Part shown: positions 25,788 through 34,971 of the stretch, piece after piece
Position numbering within the stretch: the first letter of the stretch is position 1
Layout: each line of letters opens with the position of its first letter
NCBI GenBank assembly: GCA_022778785.1
Contig: JALFSO010000055.1
Span: 1 to 53,902, forward strand
Direction: 5' to 3'
Source of the DNA: Dysosmobacter sp.
Lineage (GTDB): Bacteria; Bacillota; Clostridia; Oscillospirales; Oscillospiraceae
DNA length: 53,902 bases
The notes under the pieces: model-generated
What the model was told of the DNA's origin: nothing
Database searches by the model: none
Seen by the model: the letters and a program-made list of their open reading frames with translations, nothing else
Program-made: the position numbers and the translations under genes

Positions 25788-26927
25788 GTGTTCATCGGCC
25801 GCGAGGACGCCCAGCACATTGTGGATGAGATGAAGGCCTCCATCCACTGGGACATCAATATCATGGACGGGGAGGGGGCCATTCTGGCCAGTACCAACCC
25901 CACCCGGCAGGGAAAGCTGCACCAGGGGGCCCTGCGGATCATCCGGGAAGGGCTGCCCGAGCTGACCATCTGGGAGGACGATCCGGAGGCGGGGGTCCAG
26001 CGGGGCATCAATCTGCCCATTGTGCTGGACGGACAGCTGGCCGGGGTCATCGGCGTCACCGGCGACCCGGCGGAGGTGTCCGTCTTCGGCGACATCATCA
26101 AGCGGATGACGGAGATCATGGTGGAGAGCATCCGCCAGCAGGAGCAGTCCGACCTGCTGGACCGGGCCAAGAGCCTGTTCGTGGAGAACTGGCTGTTCTC
26201 CGACGCGCCGGATCTGTCGGAACTGGAGGTCCGGGGACGGTTGCTGGGGCTGGACATCGCGGCGCCCTACACCGTGGCCATCCTCCGTCTGGCGGAGGAC
26301 GACTCCGCCCGGCTGCGGCGTCCGGAGGATCTGTGGGAGGTCCGCAGCAGCATGTTCCTCCGCATGGCCCAGAACCGCATCGGACGGAACGGCCGGAATT
26401 TCTGCGCCGTTATGAAGAACCAGATCATCGTCCTGCTGTGCCGAAGCGGCCGAAAGGACGCCTTCAACGTCATCAGCCGCGTCCGGGCCGACATCGAGGG
26501 CTACTGCGGCGTCCGGGTCAGCGGCGGCATCAGCAGCGCGTCCCGGGATCCGCTGGACATCCGGCGGTGCTATCTGGAGGCCAGGACCGCCGGGGCCGCG
26601 GCGGCCCAGTCCCCCCGGCATCCCATCGTGTTTTACGACCAGGTCTCCCTGGAGTTCATTCTGGAGAGCATCCCCGCCGCCATCCGCCGGGACCTGTGCC
26701 ATATGGTGTTCTCCTCCTGCCAGGGGGAGGAGCGGGAGGAGCTGCTGCGGACCATCCGGGTGTACTTCGAGTGCGACGGGGACATCCGGGCTTGCGCGGA
26801 GCGGTGCTGCGTCCACCGCAACACCTTTCAGTACCGCATGGACCGGGTGAAAAAGCGGACGGGGTACAGTTTGCGGGTACCCAGAGAGTCGTTTCTGCTG
26901 TACCTGGCGGCCCGGGAGGCGGACTGA
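25788..26927 (+). CDS. CdaR-family sugar diacid/glycerate regulator
   Basis: 379 residues from GTG 25788, with AAGGAGG at 25774-25780. The N-terminal sugar-diacid recognition domain (FIGREDAQHIVDEM; INIMDGEGAILAST; GVIGVTGDP) runs to about residue 135. A GGDEF-like middle region follows, then the PucR-type helix-turn-helix near the C-terminus (DIRACAERCCVHRNTFQYRM). Escherichia coli CdaR activates glycerate, galactarate and glucarate genes in response to glycerate. Divergence from glycerate kinase supports the same logic here. Confidence 0.92.
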   Translation: MFIGREDAQHIVDEMKASIHWDINIMDGEGAILASTNPTRQGKLHQGALRIIREGLPELTIWEDDPEAGVQRGINLPIVLDGQLAGVIGVTGDPAEVSVFGDIIKRMTEIMVESIRQQEQSDLLDRAKSLFVENWLFSDAPDLSELEVRGRLLGLDIAAPYTVAILRLAEDDSARLRRPEDLWEVRSSMFLRMAQNRIGRNGRNFCAVMKNQIIVLLCRSGRKDAFNVISRVRADIEGYCGVRVSGGISSASRDPLDIRRCYLEARTAGAAAAQSPRHPIVFYDQVSLEFILESIPAAIRRDLCHMVFSSCQGEEREELLRTIRVYFECDGDIRACAERCCVHRNTFQYRMDRVKKRTGYSLRVPRESFLLYLAAREAD

Positions 26928-27028
26928 GCCGCCGGGAATTGCTTTTTCCGGCGGACTGTGGTAAAATATCCCTCGAATTTTGTCGGAACGGCGTCCGGAT
27001 ACGGGGCCTGTTCCGGGGAGGCCAGAGC

Positions 27029-27694
27029 ATGCGGTTGAGATCAAAGCTGAAAGACCTGTACGAGAGCCCCACGCCCACCGTGGCGCTGACGGATTATGAG
27101 GAGTTCTCCAAGTTCATGAACCGGGCGGAACAGCGCTGCGGCGAGACCGGCGGGAATTTTGACGTGATCCTGGACTGGGCCATCCACAGCCTTATCCTGA
27201 GCCTGACGTCCGACAGTCCGGGCCGCATCTTCCTGCCCAAGACCCGGACGAATCAGTTTGATCTCTGCGACCTGCTGCCGGTGGAGGACATCCAGCCCTC
27301 GGGAAAGCGGCTGATGGCCCTGAAGGATCTGAGCATCATCGCGCCGGTGTGGAGCAACGGCGACCTGGAGCGATCCCTGGAGGCATTCTACAGCGGCGGC
27401 TATCAAGGGAAAGTCCTGGACAAGGAGGTCTCCGGCATCTGCATCCCGGAGCTGAAGCTGGCCATCGTCTGCAACAATGTGGACGACATCTACGTCCAGC
27501 GGATCTGGCGGGCCGGCGCCGCCCTGTTCGACATGTACTCTCTGAAGGATCTGGAACCCATCCTCAGCACGGACGGAGCATTCTGGTACTTTGACGAGGG
27601 AGACGGCGAGGAGAGCTCCGAGCCGGTGCTGGAGCCCCGGATGGCGGCGCTGTACAACTGCGGCCTGCGGCGGTACTGCATCGGAAGAACGTAA
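27029..27694 (+). CDS. Uncharacterised protein, 222 residues
   Basis: Not recognised. ATG 27029 has GGGGAGG just upstream. The product begins MRLRSKLKDLYESPTPTVAL and has no signal peptide or membrane segment. It is acidic toward the C-terminus (FDEGDGEESSEP) and shows regular alternating secondary structure without a known catalytic motif. It follows the CdaR-type gene by about 100 nt and ends before a strong terminator. It may be co-transcribed with the regulator, but nothing links it to glycerate use. Confidence 0.7.
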   Translation: MRLRSKLKDLYESPTPTVALTDYEEFSKFMNRAEQRCGETGGNFDVILDWAIHSLILSLTSDSPGRIFLPKTRTNQFDLCDLLPVEDIQPSGKRLMALKDLSIIAPVWSNGDLERSLEAFYSGGYQGKVLDKEVSGICIPELKLAIVCNNVDDIYVQRIWRAGAALFDMYSLKDLEPILSTDGAFWYFDEGDGEESSEPVLEPRMAALYNCGLRRYCIGRT

Positions 27695-27720
27695 GGCCGG
27701 AACTATATGAAAAGACAGAC

Positions 27721-27755
27721 ATCGCCCCGGCGCGGAAACTCCGCGCCGGGGCGAT
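27721..27755. terminator. Bidirectional terminator
   Basis: A perfect 16-bp G+C-rich stem (27721-27736 with 27740-27755) and a 3-nt loop, between convergent genes. Confidence 0.88.
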
Positions 27756-27766
27756 GCGCATTTTGG

Positions 27767-28978
27767 TTACGGATGCTCCTCCAGCCAGCGGAGGGCGCAG
27801 CAGGTGAGGATGGCGCTGCCGGTGGGCAGGGCCCCCTCGTCGAATTTCACCTTGGGATGGTGCTGGGGATAGGGATAGCCCTTGGCGGGCTCTCCGGCGG
27901 CCAGGGCCAGCATAACGGAGGGCACCTCCTGGCTGACATAGGCGAAGTCCTCGGAGCCGCCGCCGGACAGTCCGCCGGAAGCGGCCATCTTCTGGCCGGA
28001 CAGGGCCCGCTCCGGCCCCAGCAGCTCCGCCGTGTACTTCTCGGCGTCCCGTACCAGATCGGCGTTGTTCACCAGGGTGGGGCAGCCGCTGCCGAATTCC
28101 ACGGACGCGCTGGCCCGGAAGACGGCGGCTGTGCCCTGAGAGATCTCCGTCAGGCGCTGCTTCAGCTGGGCGCGGGTCTTCTCATCATAGGTGCGGATGC
28201 TGCCGCCCAGTACCGCCGTGTCGGGGATGGCGTTGGCGGCGGCGCCGGCGTGGAAGGTGCCCACCGTCAGAACGGCCCGGGCGTTGGGGGACAGCTCCCG
28301 GGCGTGAAGCTCCTGAAGGGCCACCACGATGTGGGCCGCGGCGGAGAGGGGGTCCACGCCGTCCTGGGGGGCGGAGCCGTGACAGCCCTGGCCCTGGACG
28401 GTGACGGTGAAGTAGTCCGCGGCGGGGGCGCTGACGCCGGGGGGCGAGACGATGACCGATCCGGCGGGCAGGGGGACGCCCGCCATCACATGGATCATCA
28501 TGGCCGCGTCCACGCCCTCCAGGATCCCGGCGCCGATCATGTCCCGGGAGCCCTCGAAGATCTCCTCGGCGGGCTGGAACATCAGCCGGACGGTGCCGGT
28601 GATCTCGTCTTCATGGGCCTTCAGGATGCGGGCGGCCTCCAGCAGCATGGCGGTGTGGAGATCGTGGCCGCAGGCGTGCATCCGGCCCGCGGCGCAGGAG
28701 AAGTCCACGCCGGACTCCTCCTGAATGGGCAGGGCGTCCATGTCCGCCCGCAGCAGGAAGGTCTTTCCGGGCCGCTTCCTGCCCACGTCTACCGACAGTC
28801 CTGCCCTACCCAGGGGCCGGGGCGCGTAGCCCATCTCCTCCAGCCGGCCCCGGACCCAGGGCAGGGTCTCCGTCAGGTCGAAGCCCGTCTCTGCGTGGGC
28901 GTGGAGCCAGCGGCGGTCCTCCGTGATGCGTCCGGCGTCCCGCCGGGCTTCCTCCAGAATGGTTGTGCAGTTCAGCAT
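27767..28978 (-). CDS. M20-family amidohydrolase
   Basis: 403 residues from ATG 28978, with AAGGAG correctly spaced (an upstream ATG at 29026 lacks one). Metal-site motifs of the M20D aminoacylase/hippurate hydrolase group: RADMDALPIQEE, MHACGHDLHTAMLL, FQPAEEIFEGSRDMI and a late GSEDFAYVSQEVPS. It removes acyl or carbamoyl groups from amino acids or splits small peptides in the cytosol. A TATAAT-like -10 lies upstream (29049-29044 on the minus strand). Substrate not predictable. Confidence 0.92.
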   Translation of the reverse strand: MLNCTTILEEARRDAGRITEDRRWLHAHAETGFDLTETLPWVRGRLEEMGYAPRPLGRAGLSVDVGRKRPGKTFLLRADMDALPIQEESGVDFSCAAGRMHACGHDLHTAMLLEAARILKAHEDEITGTVRLMFQPAEEIFEGSRDMIGAGILEGVDAAMMIHVMAGVPLPAGSVIVSPPGVSAPAADYFTVTVQGQGCHGSAPQDGVDPLSAAAHIVVALQELHARELSPNARAVLTVGTFHAGAAANAIPDTAVLGGSIRTYDEKTRAQLKQRLTEISQGTAAVFRASASVEFGSGCPTLVNNADLVRDAEKYTAELLGPERALSGQKMAASGGLSGGGSEDFAYVSQEVPSVMLALAAGEPAKGYPYPQHHPKVKFDEGALPTGSAILTCCALRWLEEHP

Positions 28979-29108
28979 ACAAGTCTCCTTCCGCGGCGGC
29001 GCGCAGTTCTGCTCCGCCGCTGTCATTGCAGTTTATCCGGATGTATTATATCACTTTTACCGGATTCGCAACAGTCCTCCGTCCGGACCGGCGGTTTTCT
29101 TCAAATAA

Positions 29109-29137
29109 TTGCACAGTCCACGGAAATATGCTATGAT
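29109..29137 (+). promoter_or_regulatory. Promoter of the exonuclease gene
   Basis: TTGCAC (29109-29114), a 17-bp spacer and TATGAT (29132-29137), 37 nt upstream of GTG 29174. Confidence 0.65.
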
Positions 29138-29173
29138 GACGGCAAGAGAACTTGAAAAGGCTGTGATCGCCGC

Positions 29174-30124
29174 GTGATCATTTTTGATTTGGAATGGAAC
29201 AGCGGATGCTATGACAACATCCGCCTGGATGAGATCTTACAGATCGGGGCCGTGCGGGTGGACCGCCCCGGCGGAAAAATTCTGGACACCTTCCGTGCCG
29301 ATATCCGCCCCCGCGTCCATAAACGGCTGTCCCCCGCAGCCAAGCGTCTGCCGGAACTGGAGACCTATCAGACGTCGGAGCTGACGTTTCCCCAGGCGCT
29401 GGAGGCGTTTCTCCAGTGGTGCGCCGGGGAGAAGTTGGCGGCCTGGGGCGGCGGAGACCTGAAGGTGCTGGCCAGGAATCTGCAGTACTGGGATATCCAG
29501 GCGGAGCTGCCGGAGCGGTTCCTGGATTTGCAGGACGCCTTCGCCATGACCCTGGAGGCCCCGGGAGAGATCGCTCTCCACCGGGCGGTGGAGTACTGCC
29601 GCATCCCGGACGTCTTCGACTACCACAACGCCCTGAACGACGCCGTGTACACCTCTCTGGTGGGAGGCTGGGCGGACCCGGAGGTGCTGCCTCTGGCTAT
29701 GCGGGGCGCCGGCATTCTGGCGGCGGAGGAGCCGGCCGCGGCCCCCGGACGGCGGTACGGCCCCTTTGAGACGGTGGAGGAGGCCCTGACCAACCGGGGC
29801 TGCCGCAAGGGGAGATGTCCCGTGTGCGGACAGGCATCCTTTGTCAGCCAGTGGCGCTTCCACGGCAAGGGGCCCTATTACGCCAAGCTGGGCTGTCCGG
29901 AACACGGCGGATACCTGTTGCGGCTGGAGGTCCAGCGGGGACGGTCGGCCCTGCTGTGGGGCCGCGCGGCGGAGCTGGGACTGACGGCGGCAAACCGGGA
30001 ACTGCTGCGGGAACTGAAGCAATCGGAGGTGTTCCGGTGTCCCCGGCGGCAGCTGACGCCGAAGCAGAAGCGGAACCGGGCCCGGTATTTCGCGTCCCGG
30101 CGCAAGGAGGCGGCGGGGGGTTGA
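29174..30124 (+). CDS. DEDDh-type 3'-5' exonuclease with zinc-ribbon-like C-terminal part
   Basis: 316 residues from GTG 29174. The nuclease residues are FDLEWN (first Asp/Glu), the Asp of AWGGGDLKV, and HNALNDAVY (His and last Asp). The group resembles KapD/DnaQ-like exonucleases acting on DNA or RNA 3' ends. After the nuclease domain (about residues 1-180) comes a region with CPVCGQASF and GCPEHGG, a likely metal-binding ribbon, and a basic tail (QLTPKQKRNRARYFASRRK) suited to nucleic acid contact. The ribosome site is weak. Confidence 0.88.
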   Translation: MIIFDLEWNSGCYDNIRLDEILQIGAVRVDRPGGKILDTFRADIRPRVHKRLSPAAKRLPELETYQTSELTFPQALEAFLQWCAGEKLAAWGGGDLKVLARNLQYWDIQAELPERFLDLQDAFAMTLEAPGEIALHRAVEYCRIPDVFDYHNALNDAVYTSLVGGWADPEVLPLAMRGAGILAAEEPAAAPGRRYGPFETVEEALTNRGCRKGRCPVCGQASFVSQWRFHGKGPYYAKLGCPEHGGYLLRLEVQRGRSALLWGRAAELGLTAANRELLRELKQSEVFRCPRRQLTPKQKRNRARYFASRRKEAAGG

Positions 30125-30205
30125 CGGGGAAAAACGGTCCCGGGATAGATGTTTCCGGCGGCTCTCTTCGCTCAGCGGGCTGTCTATGAAAGACAATAAA
30201 ATCAG

Positions 30206-30236
30206 AGCAGGCCGGCCCTTACAGGACCGGCCTGCT
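30206..30236. terminator. Terminator after the exonuclease gene
   Basis: AGCAGGCCGG / CCGGCCTGCT stem (30206-30215 with 30227-30236) with an 11-nt loop. Confidence 0.7.
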
Positions 30237-30326
30237 TGCGGTCGTCCCACCGGAGGTGGACACATCTGACAGATTAAAAGACCATTATATTAAAAAATTG
30301 GGACAATAAACTGATCTATAGAGTGG

Positions 30327-30662
30327 TCATTCGCTGCCGGCACGCATGGAGCGGTAGCGCTTGAGGGCGTCGCGGTAGGAGGTGAGGACGGCGCGGCGGG
30401 AGGAACCGCCGTAGTGCTGCTTCAGGACGCCTTCCAGCCAGGCGTCAATGCTGGGAAAATGCTGCCCCACGAACAGTCTGCGCAGGTAATCCTCCGTCAG
30501 ATCCAGGGTATGGGTGCAGTTGAAGGCCAGCACTTCCTCCGTGGCGGCATCCACCTCAAAGGCAACATAAAAGGAGCCAAAGATCCGGGTGATGGCGTTG
30601 TCCGCGTTGGTGCGGGATTCGCCGATGACATAATAGCTGGACAACGGGTCGGGTGCTTTCAT
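30327..30662 (-). CDS. DUF3870 domain protein
   Basis: 111 residues. YYVIGESRTNADNAITRIFG, then EVDAATEEVLAFNCT and a C-terminal LTSYRDALKRYRSM, match the small DUF3870 family, which is common in Clostridia and has no assigned function. No membrane segment. It stands alone between terminators, with its own promoter. Confidence 0.75.
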   Translation of the reverse strand: MKAPDPLSSYYVIGESRTNADNAITRIFGSFYVAFEVDAATEEVLAFNCTHTLDLTEDYLRRLFVGQHFPSIDAWLEGVLKQHYGGSSRRAVLTSYRDALKRYRSMRAGSE

Positions 30663-30726
30663 GGCGCATGATGCCTCCTAGCATAAGAATACAGGTTGTT
30701 CTCAGGAGCCTGGACCCCTCTTTATT

Positions 30727-30755
30727 AGAATAAAACGGACGCAGGCGAATGTCAA
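30727..30755 (-). promoter_or_regulatory. Promoter of the DUF3870 gene
   Basis: On the minus strand, TTGACA (30755-30750), a 17-bp spacer and TATTCT (30732-30727). Confidence 0.7.
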
Positions 30756-30849
30756 GGACAGCGGTCCGGCAGATGGCAGAGAGACATGTACAATTTATAC
30801 AAAATCTGAAAGAAAAAACAAGTAAAACAGAAAAATATGACCAACTCCC

Positions 30850-31008
30850 TTGACGGAAGTCCTGTTTTCCGATATCCTAAAAACAGGAAAGCAGTGCTTT
30901 CCTCTATATTGGCTGCTTTGTTCGGCGTGGTATAGTACCCTATACCAAAGAGCGGATGAAACCCAGCAGAAGACGCGCGTGATGCGCGGCTTTCTGCTGG
31001 GCTTTTTT
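30850..31008 (+). promoter_or_regulatory. Promoter and terminator-containing leader of the pepV operon
   Basis: TTGACG (30850-30855), a 17-bp spacer and TATCCT (30873-30878) start a leader that ends in a strong intrinsic terminator (CCCAGCAGAA 30962-30971 with TTCTGCTGGG 30992-31001, then TTTTTT), only 32 nt before the pepV start. Between them are a GGTATAG...CTATACC inverted repeat (30930-30947; TATAGT inside it could also be a second -10) and a tiny ORF, MKPSRRRA, whose stop overlaps the terminator stem. The layout fits regulated premature termination. The signal is unknown. Confidence 0.5.
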
Positions 31009-31039
31009 ATCGGCAGTGACATGTACAGGGGGTGGAGAT

Positions 31040-32410
31040 ATGACTCTGAAAGAGGCGGTGGAGGCCAGACAGGCGGCGCTGCTGGAGAGCCTGCGGGAGA
31101 GCGTCCGCATCCCCAGTGTGCAGGGGCCTGCGTCAGAGGGCTGTCCCTACGGACAGGGCGTCCGCCGCTGCCTGGACCACGCTCTGGAGACAGCGGAGAA
31201 GCTGGGCCTGACCTGCGTGGACATGGACCACCAGATGGGCTGGTGCGAGTACGGGGATGGCCCGGAGATGATCGCCGTGCTGGGCCATCTGGATGTGGTG
31301 CCGGAGGGCGAGGGCTGGAGTTTCGACCCCTTCGGCGGGGAGATCCGGGACGGAAAGATCTTCGGCCGGGGGACCATGGACGACAAGGGCCCCACCATGG
31401 CGGCCCTGTACGCGCTGGCGGCCATCCGGGACACGGGATTGCCCCTGCGGCGGCGCATCCGTCTTCTGCTGGGCACCAACGAGGAGACCGGCAGCCAGGA
31501 TATGAAATACTACCGGGCCCACGGCGGGGAGCTGCCGGTGATGGGCTTTACCCCGGACGGGGAGTACCCCGTCATCAACGGAGAGAAGGGCATCGTCAAC
31601 GTGACGTACCATAAGGACTATGCCCAGACAGGCGATGTGCGGCTGACGCGGCTGTCCGGCGGATCGGCGCCCAATGTGGTGCCCGCCGCCGCCCGGGCGG
31701 AGATCGCCTGCCCGGCGGAGCTGGCGGAACGTTTGGCGTCGGAGAGCACGGAGACCGTAGTTTGGACGCCCCGCCCGGGCGGCACCGTGCTGGAGGTCCG
31801 GGGCGTCAGCGCCCACGGCAGCACGCCGGAGCTGGGCGAGAACGCCATCGGCCGCATGATGCAGGCGCTGGCGGCACTGCCGCTGTGCGGCGGCGCGGCG
31901 GAGGCGGTGCGGTTCCTGGCGGAGAAGATCGGCATGGAAACCGGCGGCGAGTCTTTGGGCATTGCCCTGCGGGACGACATCTCCGGGAGCCTGACATTGA
32001 ATCTGGGCACCGTGGAGGGCGATGAAACGGGCCTGACGGTGCGGATCAACTACCGCTATCCCGTGACGAAGCGGCTGGAGGACTGCGAGCCCATCCTGCG
32101 GAGGGCCTTCGGGGAGGCCGGCTTTGCGCTGGCGGAGCAGATCCACAAGGCCAGTCTCTACGTCCCGGCGGACAGCGAGCTGGTGCGGACGCTGCTGGAG
32201 GTGTACGCCCGGGAGACGGGCCTGCCTGCGGCGCCCAAGAGCATCGGCGGCGGCACCTACGCCAAGTCCATGCCCAACATCGTGGCCTTTGGGCCCATCT
32301 TTCCCGGAGACGAGGTGCGGGAGCACAAGCCCGACGAGTTCATCGAGATTGACAAGCTGATGAGAAACGCACAGATCATTGCGGAGGCCATGTACCAGTT
32401 GGCAAAATAA
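31040..32410 (+). CDS. pepV: PepV-type M20 dipeptidase
   Basis: 456 residues from ATG 31040 (GGTGGAG upstream). M20 metal motifs: LGHLDVVPEGEGW (His, Asp), GRGTMDDKGPTMA (bridging Asp) and LLLGTNEETGSQDM (Glu pair). GFTPDGEYPVINGEKG is the PepV/Sapep marker, and the C-terminal TYAKSMPNIVAFGP supplies the last His-region equivalent. PepV hydrolyses a wide range of dipeptides in the cytosol. A dipeptide epimerase follows 22 nt later, pointing to use of cell-wall-derived dipeptides. Confidence 0.93.
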   Translation: MTLKEAVEARQAALLESLRESVRIPSVQGPASEGCPYGQGVRRCLDHALETAEKLGLTCVDMDHQMGWCEYGDGPEMIAVLGHLDVVPEGEGWSFDPFGGEIRDGKIFGRGTMDDKGPTMAALYALAAIRDTGLPLRRRIRLLLGTNEETGSQDMKYYRAHGGELPVMGFTPDGEYPVINGEKGIVNVTYHKDYAQTGDVRLTRLSGGSAPNVVPAAARAEIACPAELAERLASESTETVVWTPRPGGTVLEVRGVSAHGSTPELGENAIGRMMQALAALPLCGGAAEAVRFLAEKIGMETGGESLGIALRDDISGSLTLNLGTVEGDETGLTVRINYRYPVTKRLEDCEPILRRAFGEAGFALAEQIHKASLYVPADSELVRTLLEVYARETGLPAAPKSIGGGTYAKSMPNIVAFGPIFPGDEVREHKPDEFIEIDKLMRNAQIIAEAMYQLAK

Positions 32411-32432
32411 GAGAAAAGAGGAGGAGAGCGCA

Positions 32433-33527
32433 TTGAAGATCACGGAGGTCCGGTTGGGGAAGCTCTCGGTCCCCCTGCGGGTGCCGTTCAAAACGGCGCT
32501 GCGCACGGTGAACAGTGTGGAGGACGTCATCGTGGAGCTCCGCACGGACACCGGCGCAGTGGGCTACGGCGAGGCCCCGCCCACCGGTGCCGTCACCGGC
32601 GACACCAGCGGCGCCATCATCGGCGCCATTCAGGATCACATCGCCAAGAGCATCCTCGGACGGGATGTGGATGATTTCGAGGATCTGCTCCAGACCGTTC
32701 AGAAGTGCATCGTCAAGAACACCAGCGCCAAGGCGGCGGTGGACATCGCCCTGTGGGATCTGTACGGCCAGTTGTACGGCATCCCCGTCTACAAGCTGAT
32801 GGGCGGCGCCCGGAAGCACATCGTCACCGACATCACCATCAGCGTCAACGATCCGGAGGAGATGGCGCGGGATGCCGTCAGCGCCGTGGAGCGGGGCTAC
32901 GACTGCCTGAAGGTGAAGGTGGGCGCCGATCCCACGCTGGACGTGGCCCGGCTGGCCGCCGTCCGGCAGGCGGTGGGCAATGATGTGTGCATCCGTATCG
33001 ACGCCAACCAGGCGTGGCAGCCCAAGGAGGCGGTCCGCATCCTGAACCAGATGCAGGAGCGGGGGCTGGCACTGGAGTTCGTGGAACAGCCGGTGAAGGC
33101 CCATGATCTGGCGGGCATGAAGTACGTCACGGAGCGGAGCTACGTCCCCGTCCTGGCGGACGAGAGCGTGTTCTCCCCGGAGGATGCCCTGAAGATCATG
33201 CAGATGGGCGCCGCGGACATGGTGAACATCAAGCTGATGAAGTGCGGCGGATTGTACAATGCCCTGAAGATCGTCTCTGCGGCGGAGGTGTACGGCGTGG
33301 AGTGCATGATCGGCTGCATGCTGGAGGCCAAGATCTCCGTCAACGCGGCGGTGGAGCTGGCCTGCGCCAAGAAGATCATCACCAGGATCGACCTGGACGG
33401 CCCGGTGCTGTGCAGCGAGGACCCCATCATCGGCGGCGCAGTGTTCAACGAGAAGAACATCACCGTCTCCGACGGGCCGGGCCTGGGCATCAAGGGCGTG
33501 GAGCCCGGCAGACTGGTCTATCTGTAA
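32433..33527 (+). CDS. Dipeptide epimerase (L-Ala-D/L-Glu epimerase type, enolase superfamily)
   Basis: 364 residues from TTG 32433, chosen because GAGGAGGAG stands just upstream (the earlier frame has no ribosome site). Enolase-superfamily MLE-subgroup features: KVKVG (catalytic Lys), RIDANQAW, EFVEQPV and LADESVF (three metal acids), and NIKLMKCGG (second Lys), with the C-terminal GCMLE. In this family the enzyme epimerises L-Ala-D-Glu or related dipeptides. Together with PepV it would turn murein dipeptides into free L-amino acids. Confidence 0.92.
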   Translation: MKITEVRLGKLSVPLRVPFKTALRTVNSVEDVIVELRTDTGAVGYGEAPPTGAVTGDTSGAIIGAIQDHIAKSILGRDVDDFEDLLQTVQKCIVKNTSAKAAVDIALWDLYGQLYGIPVYKLMGGARKHIVTDITISVNDPEEMARDAVSAVERGYDCLKVKVGADPTLDVARLAAVRQAVGNDVCIRIDANQAWQPKEAVRILNQMQERGLALEFVEQPVKAHDLAGMKYVTERSYVPVLADESVFSPEDALKIMQMGAADMVNIKLMKCGGLYNALKIVSAAEVYGVECMIGCMLEAKISVNAAVELACAKKIITRIDLDGPVLCSEDPIIGGAVFNEKNITVSDGPGLGIKGVEPGRLVYL

Positions 33528-33615
33528 AGCGTCTGTCCCACGGAAAAGCGCGGCGGGCGGGACAGCTGGGGCCGGCCCGGTGCTTTTTAAATAGCGAGAA
33601 GAAAGGGAGAAAATT

Positions 33616-33651
33616 ATGGTGATGAAAAACAGTTCAGGAACATGGCCGTAG
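33616..33651 (+). CDS. Possible 11-residue leader peptide
   Basis: MVMKNSSGTWP with a good ribosome site (AAAGGGAG), 60 nt before the DUF819 gene. A hairpin (CTGTCCC...GGGACAG) lies just upstream. It is too short to judge by composition, so it may be only a chance frame. Confidence 0.25.
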   Translation: MVMKNSSGTWP

Positions 33652-33709
33652 GTCTGCGGACGTCCCATTCAAACAGAGAAAAATCAAACCATGAGAAGGA
33701 GATAGGAAT

Positions 33710-34867
33710 ATGATTACCACTGGCTTTTATTACATTGCTGCATGTGTGGCTATCCCCGCTATCATCTGCTGGCTGGAGGCAAAGACCAGCTGGAAGGTCT
33801 GGAAATGGCTCCCCGCGTTCGTATTCGTCTATCTGGTCAACATGATCTGCTGCACCGTCCACCTCTGGGATCTGGAGGCGACCTATCCCGCTTACGCGGC
33901 TGTGAAGAACAACCTGCTGTACGCGATGATCCCCCTGATGCTGATCCGCTGCGACGTCCGCAAGCTGGCAAAGCTGGGTCCCAAGCTGATCCTGACCTTC
34001 CTCTGCTCGGTGCTGACGGTCTGCGTGGGCGTTGTAGTCTCCTACGCCATCTTCCACGGTGCATTGGGCAACAACTCCGCTCACGCCGCAGCCGCCCTGG
34101 TGGGCAGCTGGCTGGGCGGCTCTGACAACATGGTGGCTGTTCAGGCGGTGCTGAACGTCCCCGAGGGCGATATGGGTGCCTGCATCATCATCGACAACAT
34201 CTATTATTCCGTCTGGATCGCGTTCCTGCTGTGGTCTGCGGCCATGGCGGCCAAGTTCAACAAGTTCACAAAGGCCGATACCTCCTATCTGGACAACAAG
34301 ACCAACATGAACGCCGAGGAGCTGATGGCCAAGGCGGAGCCCGCCAACTTCACCGGCCTGATGTTCCTGCTGGGCTTCGGCCTGGCCTGTTCCGCCCTGA
34401 CCCAGTGGATCGGCAGCCTGATGAGCGGCTTCCTGACCCTGGAGGGAGGCACCTGGACCGTCATTCTCGGCACCCTTATCGGCGTGTTCGCCGGCATGTC
34501 TCCCATCTCCCGCATCGGCGGCAAGGAAGAGCTGTCCAACATGCTGGTGTACATCGTGGTGTCTCTGCTGGCCTCCCGCGCCGGCTTCAACGAGCTGTTC
34601 GACGCCCCTATCTGGCTGGTCTTCGGCGCTGTGGCCCTGGCGCTCCATGCGGCGCTCTTCATCCTGCTGGCCAAGATCTTCCACTTCGACCTCTTCTCCT
34701 GCGCCACCGCTTCCATGGCCTGCATCGGCGGCACCGGTTCCGCTCCCATCGTGGCGGCGTCCTTCAACTCCATGCTGATCCCCGTTGGCATCCTGATGGG
34801 CATTTTCGGCGGCCTGCTGGGCAACTTCCTGGCCCTGATCTGCGATGGGATCATGATCATGTTCTGA
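33710..34867 (+). CDS. DUF819 family membrane protein (YjcL-like)
   Basis: 385 residues, about 11 membrane segments, preceded by AAGGAG. VGSWLGGSDNMVAVQAVL, MGACIIIDNIYY and the late ACIGGTGSAPIVAA are conserved-type motifs of DUF819 integral membrane proteins. The transport substrate of the family is not established. Its place between a dipeptide epimerase and a transglutaminase-like protein suggests that it imports murein peptides or amino acids (inference). Confidence 0.85.
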   Translation: MITTGFYYIAACVAIPAIICWLEAKTSWKVWKWLPAFVFVYLVNMICCTVHLWDLEATYPAYAAVKNNLLYAMIPLMLIRCDVRKLAKLGPKLILTFLCSVLTVCVGVVVSYAIFHGALGNNSAHAAAALVGSWLGGSDNMVAVQAVLNVPEGDMGACIIIDNIYYSVWIAFLLWSAAMAAKFNKFTKADTSYLDNKTNMNAEELMAKAEPANFTGLMFLLGFGLACSALTQWIGSLMSGFLTLEGGTWTVILGTLIGVFAGMSPISRIGGKEELSNMLVYIVVSLLASRAGFNELFDAPIWLVFGAVALALHAALFILLAKIFHFDLFSCATASMACIGGTGSAPIVAASFNSMLIPVGILMGIFGGLLGNFLALICDGIMIMF

Positions 34868-34971
34868 CCGCGCACGTTCTGAAAACTCCATAGTTTCCAT
34901 CCCTACGGTATGGCCGCTGTTGCCGCTCTGTCAACGGCGGCCATATCCCTTTACAGAAAGGAGTACACGCC

